A stretch of DNA of 6,966 nt from an archaeon (GTDB lineage: Archaea; Hydrothermarchaeota; Hydrothermarchaeia; JALTZZ01; JALUTC01). The notes under the pieces are model-generated. The model searched no databases and was not told the DNA's origin. It saw nothing but the letters and a program-made list of their open reading frames with translations. The translations under genes and the position numbers were made by a program. The DNA lies in assembly GCA_027058345.1 (NCBI GenBank), contig JALUTC010000002.1, positions 1 through 6,966 on the forward strand, given 5' to 3'. Of this stretch, positions 1 through 5,638 are shown one piece after another; position 1 is the first letter of the stretch, and every line of letters starts with the position of its first letter.

Positions 1-153
1 TTAATACCTATAAAGATATTCGTTCTTTTAATAATTTATAAGGTTTTGAACATACTTGAAACTAATGAGAAAAATTTTTGGTACATTGCAGTATTTATCC
101 TTGGATTCTCTCCTGGATTTAGAGATTTATTTAAGGTAATGCTTTTAGGATAA
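1..153 (+). CDS. C-terminal end of a membrane protein, probably DUF63 family (partial, cut by left edge)
   Basis: Frame 1 is open from the first base to a TAA at 151-153, giving 50 residues with no start in the window, so this is the 3' end of a gene beginning outside. The visible protein starts with a hydrophobic segment (about residues 1-17, IPIKIFVLLIIY), has a short polar link (NILETNEKN) and then a second hydrophobic stretch ending in FILGFSPGFRDLFKVMLLG. From memory, a closing ILGLAPGLRxxLR-like motif is typical of DUF63, an archaeal multi-pass membrane family of unknown function. I have not aligned it. The last 9 bases overlap the 3' end of rqcH on the other strand. The segment is too short to exclude another membrane family. 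Confidence 0.65.
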   Translation, partial: LIPIKIFVLLIIYKVLNILETNEKNFWYIAVFILGFSPGFRDLFKVMLLG

Positions 154-2124
154 TATTTCACTTTCACCAGGTATATGTTTTAAAATCTCATCTAAAGAAA
201 TGCCTTCCTCTTCTATATTAATTCCTCTTTTGTTTAAGTATTCAAGAATTTTCTCTCTTATTTTCTCTGCTATGATTTTGGGTTTTTCTCTTCCTGGAAT
301 TATCTTAACATAATAATCCATGTTTTTACTTGCAGCTGTTTCTGGAGATGATAATATTTTAAATTCGGAATTTTTTACTTTAACACCTATACAAATTCTT
401 AAAACACCTTTTCCATAATTTCTCTTTCCTTTAATTACGAATGCACCCGTTTTGACATATTCTCCATGAGGTGGAGATTTTGTTACCTGATTTGCATTTA
501 CCCAATAAACATCTACGTATGAAAATCCATCCTTCCATGCCCTTGAATAGGATGCAGCAAAATCCATTGCTTCCTTTATAGTCCTTTCTGGGACTGGCTT
601 CCTTTCAGTTTTTATTATCACGCATGGCCCACCATAGTAATCTGCATGTACAAATATGTCATGATCTTCCATGTATTTCTTTACAATTATTTCATTTGTC
701 CTTGCATCCCTCCCTGCTATTACAAGGAAGCCGTCGCTACTTATAAACCATCTGAATTTTTCGTACCATTCTCTCTTGACAATTCTTCTCTTTTTAGGAA
801 TTGCCTTCTGCAATTCTTCAAAATATTTTTTCTCCTTTTCCTTTCTCAATAATTTTATCTCTTCGTTTGTCTTTTTAATGAATTCGAGAGCAGATTTCAT
901 TTTTTCTCCAAACTTTTTTGCCTTTTCGTAAATTTCGTTTGCAATATCGTATATATTTTTTTCCAAGTCAATCTCGATTAATTCACCATCTATCTTTATT
1001 ATGGCCTTCTTTTCCTTTATATCTTGAACTAGTCCTAGTATTTTATTTCGATTCTTATATTTATTTACGATTTCCAATGTTTCCTTTAAACCTTTAACCT
1101 TTAAGGATTTTAACAAGACTTTTCTCAATTCTTCAAGATCATAATACATTTCCATCAATCTATCTCCAATCCTTTTATATTTCTCCCTTTCTTTTGCATA
1201 ATTTTTATAAGCTTCTACTTGTTTCTTTAGTCTTAAAATCATTTGGGAAATTTTTTCGTTGAAAAATTTTTCAAGATTTTCTTGAAATTGCATTATATCA
1301 ACGTTCGTAAAATATTCATCGCATGCTTCGTAAAATCTTTCAAACTCTATATAGTCATATCCCTCGTAATTTCTCAACCTAATTGGTATTAAATCTATAT
1401 AATTGTTTTCCTCCAATATTATTCTAGGCTTATCCTTTCCTATTGAATTTATCATCTCGTTGAATTCTCTAACAATTTCCCTAGCCAAATCTTCATTGAC
1501 ATTCTTCAAATTTTTATCTATCCCTAATCTAAATAAAATTTCTTCAGCATATAATTTTCCAAGTTGAAAATCTCCAGCAAGAACTTTCACAATTGGTTTT
1601 GTCTTTGATAATTCAACTATTAATTTTTCATTGATTTTTTCGTATTTTTTCTTTGGAAATTCATACGGCTTACCATTTTCTATAATTCTATCCCTTTCAA
1701 CACACTCTCTATAGGCATATATTATGTTTAGGTTTGAATCTGTAAGAACGATATTTCCCTTTCCAAATACTTCAAATATTAAATAGTAATCGTTGAAGTT
1801 ATGGATTTTAAAGACAACTATTCTATCAAAATCATGTTGATAAATATCTCTTATAAAACCTCCGGATAAATATTTTCTAAGAAGCATTGCAAAGCTTGTA
1901 GGTCTGTCTGGAACTTTTCTCGAATATTTGCTCAAGAATAATCTCTTTCCTAATTTGTATATGAATTCGTGCTTTCCCAAATCCTTTATATGAATCGTAA
2001 ATTTAAAATCTTCATTGCTTAACTGATAAAACTTCTCCACTCTAGAACCAAGAACCATGTCTCTAATGTCTTTTATCAAAGCATATATATCGAAACTACT
2101 CATAACATCCTTGAACTTATACAT
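145..2124 (-). CDS. rqcH: RqcH / NEMF / Rqc2 homologue (NFACT family), ribosome-associated quality control
   Basis: This 659-residue protein is an archaeal member of the NFACT family, which binds peptidyl-tRNA-blocked large ribosomal subunits and, in characterised homologues, recruits tRNA to add C-terminal tails to stalled chains. The NFACT-N domain starts at MSSFDIYALIKDI (residues 8-20) and includes PDRPTSFAMLLRKYLSGG (72-89). It is followed by the D100-R101 pair, which corresponds to the Asp-Arg motif needed for tailing in bacterial RqcH. Residues about 275-440 are rich in Lys, Glu and Leu and should form the long coiled-coil arm. The NFACT-R (DUF814) domain occupies about 452-610, with WYEKFRWF, HADYYGGP and VTKSPPHGEYVKTGAFVIKG. 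There is no NFACT-C domain, as is usual in archaea. Met8 (codon at 2103) is an alternative start that matches the usual family beginning. Its 3' end overlaps the convergent gene at the left edge by 9 bp. Confidence 0.95.
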   Translation of the reverse strand: MYKFKDVMSSFDIYALIKDIRDMVLGSRVEKFYQLSNEDFKFTIHIKDLGKHEFIYKLGKRLFLSKYSRKVPDRPTSFAMLLRKYLSGGFIRDIYQHDFDRIVVFKIHNFNDYYLIFEVFGKGNIVLTDSNLNIIYAYRECVERDRIIENGKPYEFPKKKYEKINEKLIVELSKTKPIVKVLAGDFQLGKLYAEEILFRLGIDKNLKNVNEDLAREIVREFNEMINSIGKDKPRIILEENNYIDLIPIRLRNYEGYDYIEFERFYEACDEYFTNVDIMQFQENLEKFFNEKISQMILRLKKQVEAYKNYAKEREKYKRIGDRLMEMYYDLEELRKVLLKSLKVKGLKETLEIVNKYKNRNKILGLVQDIKEKKAIIKIDGELIEIDLEKNIYDIANEIYEKAKKFGEKMKSALEFIKKTNEEIKLLRKEKEKKYFEELQKAIPKKRRIVKREWYEKFRWFISSDGFLVIAGRDARTNEIIVKKYMEDHDIFVHADYYGGPCVIIKTERKPVPERTIKEAMDFAASYSRAWKDGFSYVDVYWVNANQVTKSPPHGEYVKTGAFVIKGKRNYGKGVLRICIGVKVKNSEFKILSSPETAASKNMDYYVKIIPGREKPKIIAEKIREKILEYLNKRGINIEEEGISLDEILKHIPGESEILS

Positions 2125-2167
2125 TTAAATATCCTATATTTTAACATCTTTAGAACGAAGGTAAAAG

Positions 2168-2175
2168 TTATAAAT
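2168..2175 (-). promoter_or_regulatory. Candidate TATA box for rqcH in the divergent spacer
   Basis: The 57-bp spacer 2125-2181 separates rqcH from the ASCH gene. On the minus strand it carries ATTTATAA at 2175-2168. A TATA element here would place the start of transcription near 2145, about 20 nt before the first rqcH ATG at 2124. The same box read on the plus strand lies only 6 nt from the ASCH ATG, too close to serve that gene in the usual way. An alternative plus-strand TATA-like TTTAAATA lies at 2124-2131. AT-rich DNA makes both calls weak. Confidence 0.35.
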
Positions 2176-2181
2176 TTCTTT

Positions 2182-2745
2182 ATGAAACATCTTCAATTCA
2201 AAGCAGAATATTTGGACAAGTTATTATTAGGCATAAAGAAGTCTACCATAAGAGTAGGAAAGATGAATGTAAGTGTTGGAGATGAATTGTATGTACATTG
2301 CGGAGGGTATGTTATTGGTAGGATTAAGGTTACGAATATAATTCATAAAAAGGTATCAGAACTAACCGATGATGATGCGAGGAAGGATGGATTTATAAAT
2401 TTAAGGCAATTGTTAAATCATTTGAAGAAACATTACCACAAATTGTCTCCGGATACAATTGTTACTATACTTGAATTTGAATGGTTGGAAATTTTTAAAA
2501 ACAGAGTAACTTCAGAGGAATTTGCTTACAAAGGAATGGACGTTAAGGAAATAGTTAAAAAGGCTCTTGAAAAATATTCGAATAAATTTAATGAAAAAGA
2601 AAAGGCTTTGCTAAAACTTGTCCTTGAGGAAGGAAGTATAAGGAAAGCTGCTCAAAGACTTGGAAGCTTATCCAAGAGGAAAGTTATAAGAAAAGTTATT
2701 AGGAAGGCATTCGAAATAATTTCTTCAAATGAATCTTTAAGTTAA
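2182..2745 (+). CDS. ASCH-domain (PUA-like) protein with a probable C-terminal helix-turn-helix
   Basis: The N-terminal half (residues about 1-100) looks like an ASCH domain, a PUA-related beta-barrel associated with RNA binding and, in some families, modified-nucleoside hydrolysis. The visible signature is GIKKSTIRVGK (17-27), matching the family GxKxxTxR pattern, followed by VGDELYVHCGG (32-42), IGRIKV, VSELTDDDARKDGF (58-71) and a final VTILEF strand. Residues about 137-185 form a second unit, NEKEKALLKLVLEEGSIRKA, then AAQRLG and a very basic SKRKVIRKVIRKAF. Its spacing resembles a helix-turn-helix with strong nucleic-acid-binding charge. The substrate or target is unknown. It is the first gene of the plus-strand run and sits divergent to rqcH, 57 bp apart. 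The next gene begins 20 bp after its stop, so joint transcription is possible. The ASCH assignment is firm on pattern; the HTH is inferred. Confidence 0.8.
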   Translation: MKHLQFKAEYLDKLLLGIKKSTIRVGKMNVSVGDELYVHCGGYVIGRIKVTNIIHKKVSELTDDDARKDGFINLRQLLNHLKKHYHKLSPDTIVTILEFEWLEIFKNRVTSEEFAYKGMDVKEIVKKALEKYSNKFNEKEKALLKLVLEEGSIRKAAQRLGSLSKRKVIRKVIRKAFEIISSNESLS

Positions 2746-2747
2746 TT

Positions 2748-2755
2748 TTATAAAT
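2748..2755 (+). promoter_or_regulatory. TATA-like box very close to the next start codon
   Basis: TTATAAAT lies in the 20-bp gap between the ASCH stop and the ATG at 2766, ending 10 nt before that ATG. The same octamer precedes the ASCH gene at 2168-2175. Archaeal transcription normally starts about 25 nt downstream of TATA, which would fall inside the coding region near 2778. It may therefore be chance in AT-rich DNA, or hint that the real start is later; a TTG codon lies in frame at 2790. Confidence 0.25.
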
Positions 2756-2765
2756 AACATTATTT

Positions 2766-3575
2766 ATGGCAGAAATTGGTGTTGAAAATTTGAAAAGGGA
2801 AGAATTTCTAGAGATTCTAAGAAAGTATAATCTAGAACCGGATAAATTGTATGAGATAGAAATAAAGACTAAGGATGGTTGGAGAAAATTTATCGTTGCT
2901 GAAATTGTTGGAGAAGTTGAAAATCTAGCATATTTTCTATCCTCTGAAATTAAAAAACCTTGTCTTGAAGGAGGAAGACACTTGATAAAAGGAGAGGTTT
3001 CTGCGGGAATTTGGAGACAAATGTTCAGAATCTATTATCCAGATGGTAGTTATGAAGATGTTGAAGCTTACATTTACGATAAGTTCCTCGATTTAAAATT
3101 ACCTAGCGAATACGTTAAAAATCTTGAAGGATTTATAAAAATAGGAGGTTTTGATTTCAAAATACCTCTAAAAGAGGAAGATGTAGAATTCATTTACACG
3201 GTTATAGGTTCGGAAGGGATAAGAAAGCTTAGAAAAGCTATAGAAGCATATGGTTACGATAAAATACTGGAAGAAAAGGCTTATAAAATCTTAATCTTTG
3301 GACCAAAACCTAAGGTTGAAATCGACTTTGAAAGAGGTGTTGTTTTAAAATTGGTTGGGGAAGAATTTAAGATAGAGGATATAAAATATTACGTTGACGA
3401 ATTAATAAGAGAAGGTAATCTTGAAGAGGCTCTAAATGTATTTAAGAAGTGTAAAGACGAGCATAAAAAGAATATTATTGAGTATATAGAAAGGAATTTA
3501 AAATTATACAAAGGTGTTAAGCTTGAAGATAAGGCAAAGCTTTACGAAGAATTTTTAAAAAAGATTGAAAAGTAA
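2766..3575 (+). CDS. Protein of unknown function, 269 residues, upstream of rpl37ae
   Basis: I do not recognise this family. The ORF is long, uses the same AT-rich codons as its neighbours, and has a clean ATG, so it is a real gene. There is no signal peptide or membrane segment; it should be cytosolic. The first 110 residues are mixed alpha/beta, with a helix, then LYEIEIKTKDGWRKFIVAEI (28-47) and RIYYPDGSYEDVEAYIYDKF, which read as beta-strand pairs. Residues about 112-205 contain GGFDFKIPL and a PKPKVEIDFERGVVLKLVGEE strand pair. The last 65 residues (about 203-269) look wholly helical and charged, with DELIREGNLEEALNVFKKCK resembling a helical-repeat hairpin. It ends 6 bp before rpl37ae, so it probably shares its transcript. 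A role near translation or RNA metabolism is only a guess from position. Confidence 0.75.
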   Translation: MAEIGVENLKREEFLEILRKYNLEPDKLYEIEIKTKDGWRKFIVAEIVGEVENLAYFLSSEIKKPCLEGGRHLIKGEVSAGIWRQMFRIYYPDGSYEDVEAYIYDKFLDLKLPSEYVKNLEGFIKIGGFDFKIPLKEEDVEFIYTVIGSEGIRKLRKAIEAYGYDKILEEKAYKILIFGPKPKVEIDFERGVVLKLVGEEFKIEDIKYYVDELIREGNLEEALNVFKKCKDEHKKNIIEYIERNLKLYKGVKLEDKAKLYEEFLKKIEK

Positions 3576-3581
3576 ATTATT

Positions 3582-3893
3582 ATGGCTAGAAGAACGAAAA
3601 AGCTTAAACAAGCAGCAAAATTTGGAGCAAGATATGGTCTTCGACCTAAGAGGAAGTGGTTAGAGATAGATAGGATTCAAAGACAAAAGCATATATGTCC
3701 TGTTTGTCAAAGGAAAGCTGTTAAAAGAGTATCTACTGCTATATGGCAATGTAGAAAATGTGGTGCAAAGTTTGCCGGCGGAGCATATGTTCCAGAGACA
3801 AAGAAAATGCAAGAAATACTTGCAAAATTTGAAAGATTACTAGAAGAGGAGAAGAAGATGAGGAAGGAGATGATGAAAAAGGAGGAAGAATGA
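3582..3893 (+). CDS. rpl37ae: 50S ribosomal protein L37Ae
   Basis: This zinc-ribbon protein of the large ribosomal subunit is shared by archaea and eukaryotes. The 103 residues start with the family's basic N-terminus, KKLKQAAKFGARYGLRPKRK (6-25). The zinc ligands are C39 and C42 (CPVC) and C57 and C60 (CRKC), with the typical A-I-W-Q between the pairs and FAGGAYVPET after them. From about residue 82 the chain continues as a highly charged helix, ending KKMRKEMMKKEEE, longer than the core domain needs. That tail is encoded by an almost pure purine tract that also supplies the ribosome binding site of the next gene. The gene starts 6 bp after the preceding stop with no Shine-Dalgarno sequence of its own. 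Its stop overlaps the rpoP start as ATGATG. Pairing with rpoP is a recurring archaeal arrangement. Confidence 0.96.
   Translation: MARRTKKLKQAAKFGARYGLRPKRKWLEIDRIQRQKHICPVCQRKAVKRVSTAIWQCRKCGAKFAGGAYVPETKKMQEILAKFERLLEEEKKMRKEMMKKEEE
3881..3885 (+). promoter_or_regulatory. Strong ribosome binding site for rpoP inside rpl37ae
   Basis: GGAGG, a direct match to the anti-Shine-Dalgarno sequence of 16S rRNA, sits 4 nt before the ATG at 3890 and 7 nt before the next in-frame ATG at 3893. It lies in the codons for the charged tail of L37Ae. It is the only strong Shine-Dalgarno motif I see in front of the genes of this run, so rpoP translation appears to be set separately from rpl37ae. The spacing slightly favours the second ATG. 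Confidence 0.6.
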
Positions 3894-4072
3894 TGGAAAA
3901 GGAAGAAAAGCATCAGCCACTATATAAATGTTTTAGATGCGGTGCCGAATTAACTCTGGATAAAATTATAGAAGCAAAGTTTATATGTCCATTTTGTAGT
4001 GGAGAGGAAGGAATTTCAAGAATTTTTATAAAAGTGAGACCTAAAACTCCGAAAAGAGTTAAGGCGAGATGA
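3890..4072 (+). CDS. rpoP: DNA-directed RNA polymerase subunit Rpo12 (RpoP, RPC10/Rpb12 homologue)
   Basis: This small zinc-ribbon subunit of archaeal RNA polymerase bridges the Rpo3/Rpo10 assembly platform. The 60 residues carry the two cysteine pairs C14-x-x-C17 (YKCFRCGAEL) and C33-x-x-C36 (FICPFC), and the basic C-terminal tail VRPKTPKRVKAR (49-60) that marks the family. One oddity is the segment between C36 and the VRP motif, SGEEGISRIFIK, which is a few residues longer than the usual C-G-x-R-I-x-x-K form, with Ser in place of the common Gly after C36. Two adjacent start codons occur (3890 and 3893), and a GGAGG lies just upstream. The start overlaps the rpl37ae stop, and the stop overlaps the next start as ATGA, which points to translational coupling. 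Confidence 0.95.
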   Translation: MMEKEEKHQPLYKCFRCGAELTLDKIIEAKFICPFCSGEEGISRIFIKVRPKTPKRVKAR

Positions 4073-4563
4073 AAATAGTATCGATAATTGGAACTGGTAG
4101 GAAGAGTGGTAAGACATATTTAATTGAAAGGTTGATAAAGGAATTGAGAAAGATTGGTATAAGGTTTGCCGTTGTAAAGAAAATACATAAGGAGAATTTT
4201 ACAATAGATAAAGAGGGAAAAGATACATATAGATATGCATTGTCAGGTGCAAAAGATATCTTCATATTTTCAAGAAATGAAATAGTTCATATAAAAAAGA
4301 CAGAAGACTTTGACAAAAAATATCTGTTAAATCTCTTAAAGAATTTGAAATACGATTTGGTTATAATTGAAGGGAATTTTGACTGCGAAAATAAAATAAT
4401 TGTGATAAAGGACGAGAAAGTAGCCAAGGAAATTATTGAAAGGGATAAAAATGTAAGATTACTTGTATCAAAGAATTTATCGGAGATAAATGGAAGGAAG
4501 TGCCTCGATATAGATAAGGATTTTGAAAAAATTCTCGAATATATAATACATGATATTAAATAA
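4069..4563 (+). CDS. mobB: MobB-type P-loop GTPase (molybdopterin-guanine dinucleotide adaptor family)
   Basis: The 164-residue protein begins with a beta-strand and Walker A loop, IIGTGRKSGKT (residues 6-16; K15 and T16 bind phosphate and Mg). Then follow the MobB-typical strand VVKKIHKENF (35-44), the D-x-x-GKDTYRYALSGA segment (47-61) and a Walker B-like DLVIIEG (96-102). This is the architecture of MobB, which helps deliver GTP or the pterin cofactor in molybdenum/tungsten cofactor maturation. No other cofactor genes are visible, and archaeal stand-alone relatives may do something else, so the symbol reflects family rather than proven role. The start shares ATGA with the rpoP stop, and the last 14 bases overlap the start of dut. 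It therefore sits in the middle of a tightly coupled operon rather than with cofactor genes. Confidence 0.82.
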   Translation: MKIVSIIGTGRKSGKTYLIERLIKELRKIGIRFAVVKKIHKENFTIDKEGKDTYRYALSGAKDIFIFSRNEIVHIKKTEDFDKKYLLNLLKNLKYDLVIIEGNFDCENKIIVIKDEKVAKEIIERDKNVRLLVSKNLSEINGRKCLDIDKDFEKILEYIIHDIK

Positions 4564-5032
4564 GGAAGAAATAATTGAAAGAATTAATAAGCAATCGTTG
4601 ATCGAAAACATTTCCAAAGAATCTATACAACCTGCAGGAGTTGATTTAAGATTGGACAAGATTTATCGAATAAAAAAATCCGGAGAATTATACATAAGTG
4701 GAAGAAAACCTCCAGAAGTCAAAGAAGAAGTTTCTAAAATTTATAAAATAAATCCAAATGAGTATTGCTTATGTTCAACAGTCGAAATTATAAACATGCC
4801 GAGAGATTTGGTTGGAATAATTCTTCCAAGATCCACATTATTTAGGATAGGATTAAGCCTTAGAACTGCTTTAATTGACCCAGGATATAAAGGGAGATTA
4901 ATACTAGGATTAAAAAATGAAACGAGTCATGAAATAAAGCTTGAAAGATTTTCAAGAATATGTCAGGTCATATTTATTAAAACAAAGATTACGGAAGGTT
5001 ATTCCGGACAATATCAAGGAGGTATTATTTAA
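4550..5032 (+). CDS. dut: Archaeal dUTPase (dCTP deaminase/dUTPase superfamily)
   Basis: The 160 residues match the archaeal dUTPase branch of the dCTP deaminase-like trimeric family: dUTP to dUMP and pyrophosphate, which keeps uracil out of DNA and feeds dTMP synthesis. Motifs in order are SIQPAGVDLRL (25-35), ILPRSTLFRIGL (91-102), ALIDPGYKGRL (107-117) with D110 in the catalytic-motif position, and a C-terminal YSGQYQGG (151-158) that closes over the nucleotide. dCTP deaminases have a catalytic Glu a few residues after the DPG motif, in a TLE/VLE context. Here the matching position appears to be G120 (LILGLKN), which argues for dUTPase rather than deaminase activity. The ATG at 4550 lies inside mobB (14-bp overlap) and gives the usual MIL-like N-terminus. 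The stop overlaps convergent translin by 8 bp. Confidence 0.85.
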   Translation: MILNKEEIIERINKQSLIENISKESIQPAGVDLRLDKIYRIKKSGELYISGRKPPEVKEEVSKIYKINPNEYCLCSTVEIINMPRDLVGIILPRSTLFRIGLSLRTALIDPGYKGRLILGLKNETSHEIKLERFSRICQVIFIKTKITEGYSGQYQGGII

Positions 5033-5585
5033 CCTTATAAAATATATATTCTGTTAACCTATTTAATATGTTTGAAACATAATCCAATTTTTTTCTTAAA
5101 TCGTAACTTTTAAGCTCAAGTTTAAGCATGAACAAGTAAACATTTTCAATTATTTCCTTCGATTTTTTTGCAAATTCGACATTTCCTCTAATCATCTCTT
5201 CGACAGATTTTCTAAGAAGTTCGCCACAAAACTCTGCCAAACCGGCTACGTATGTTTGTTCATCAACATTTAAATCCTGATGCTTTGGTATTCTTCCATT
5301 TTTTAAATATTCGTAAAATATAATTGATTCGCAATATTCTTGCAAAGGTGTAGCAATCATGTTATGTAATTTATAATTATCTGCTATTGTCTTAATTTGC
5401 TTGACATATTCCTCAATCTCTTTCTTTATTCTTTCAGCATTATTATAATCGTTTCTAATCATCGAATAAATGATTTCCTTGGATAATCTATTTATTTTCA
5501 ATCCTAACTCATGTAACTTATCCTTTACTTCTTCAATTTCCTTAAACCTTGATTTAACAGCATTGATGTAATTTTCCTCGAACAT
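5025..5585 (-). CDS. Translin family protein (archaeal C3PO/TRAX-like)
   Basis: Translin-family proteins are all-helical and assemble as octamers that bind or cut RNA; eukaryotic translin-TRAX (C3PO) degrades RNA strands and pre-tRNA fragments. The family core is clear: LQEYCESIIFYEYLKNGRIP, HQDLNVDEQTYVAGLAEFCG, RKSVEEMIRGNVEFAKKSKE, and a closing DLRKKLDYVSNILNRLTEYI. Aligning by eye with human TRAX, its catalytic acids fall on QEYCE (both Glu) and AEFCGE (both Glu), so nuclease activity is plausible. I chose the ATG at 5585 (186 residues, MFEENYINAV). Two in-frame ATGs at 5609 and 5606 would add 8 residues, but they lie in the C' box of an sRNA. Against this choice, a TATA-like stretch near 5634-5639 could give a leaderless start at 5609. 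A tRNA gene is just upstream. Confidence 0.9.
   Translation of the reverse strand: MFEENYINAVKSRFKEIEEVKDKLHELGLKINRLSKEIIYSMIRNDYNNAERIKKEIEEYVKQIKTIADNYKLHNMIATPLQEYCESIIFYEYLKNGRIPKHQDLNVDEQTYVAGLAEFCGELLRKSVEEMIRGNVEFAKKSKEIIENVYLFMLKLELKSYDLRKKLDYVSNILNRLTEYIFYKVK
5088..5094 (+). terminator. Candidate oligo-T terminator for the dut operon
   Basis: Seven consecutive T residues followed by CTT lie about 56 nt past the dut stop, inside the convergent translin gene. Archaeal RNA polymerase can stop at T-rich runs on the non-template strand without a hairpin. Because the two genes overlap at their ends, any terminator for dut must lie inside translin, and this is the first good run. The bases also encode Lys codons of translin, so chance cannot be excluded. 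Confidence 0.35.
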
Positions 5586-5586
5586 C

Positions 5587-5635
5587 TCAGCCGAGAGGTG
5601 GTTCATCATTAATCAGATGATTAGATATTCATCAT
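5587..5635 (-). ncRNA. C/D box 2'-O-methylation guide sRNA, predicted to target 16S rRNA
   Basis: Read on the minus strand, the element has C box ATGATGA (5635-5629), 12-nt guide (5628-5617), D' box CTGA (5616-5613), spacer TTA (5612-5610), C' box ATGATGA (5609-5603), 12-nt guide (5602-5591) and D box CTGA (5590-5587). All four boxes are exact consensus and both guides have the standard archaeal length. The complement of the D' guide contains GATTAGATA, part of the universal 16S 790 loop. By the box-plus-five rule it would methylate the first U of GAUU (about U788, E. coli numbering). The complement of the D guide contains GAGAGGTGGT, found in archaeal 16S just before GCATGGCC, with a predicted Gm near 1045. 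Only 3 nt separate the C box from the upstream tRNA. Matches are from memory of 16S, not a search. Confidence 0.88.
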
Positions 5636-5638
5636 ATA

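Noticed and set aside
646..931. Plus-strand ORFs opposite rqcH
   Set aside because: They are antisense to the strongly conserved NFACT-R and coiled-coil coding region and have Phe/Ser-rich composition typical of shadow frames.
2369..2375. ATGATGA resembling a C box in the ASCH gene
   Set aside because: No D box downstream; it comes from consecutive GAT codons for Asp.
3870..3876. ATGATGA resembling a C box in rpl37ae
   Set aside because: No CTGA follows at guide distance and the bases lie in a purine-rich coding tail.
3707..3913. Minus-strand ORF across rpl37ae/rpoP
   Set aside because: It is a Phe/Ser-rich shadow of the purine-rich tract on the coding strand.
5610..5623. Small inverted repeat TAATC-AGAT-GATTA as a hairpin terminator between tRNA and translin
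   Set aside because: Only 5 weak base pairs and no T-tract; the bases are fully explained by the D' guide, D' box and spacer of the sRNA.
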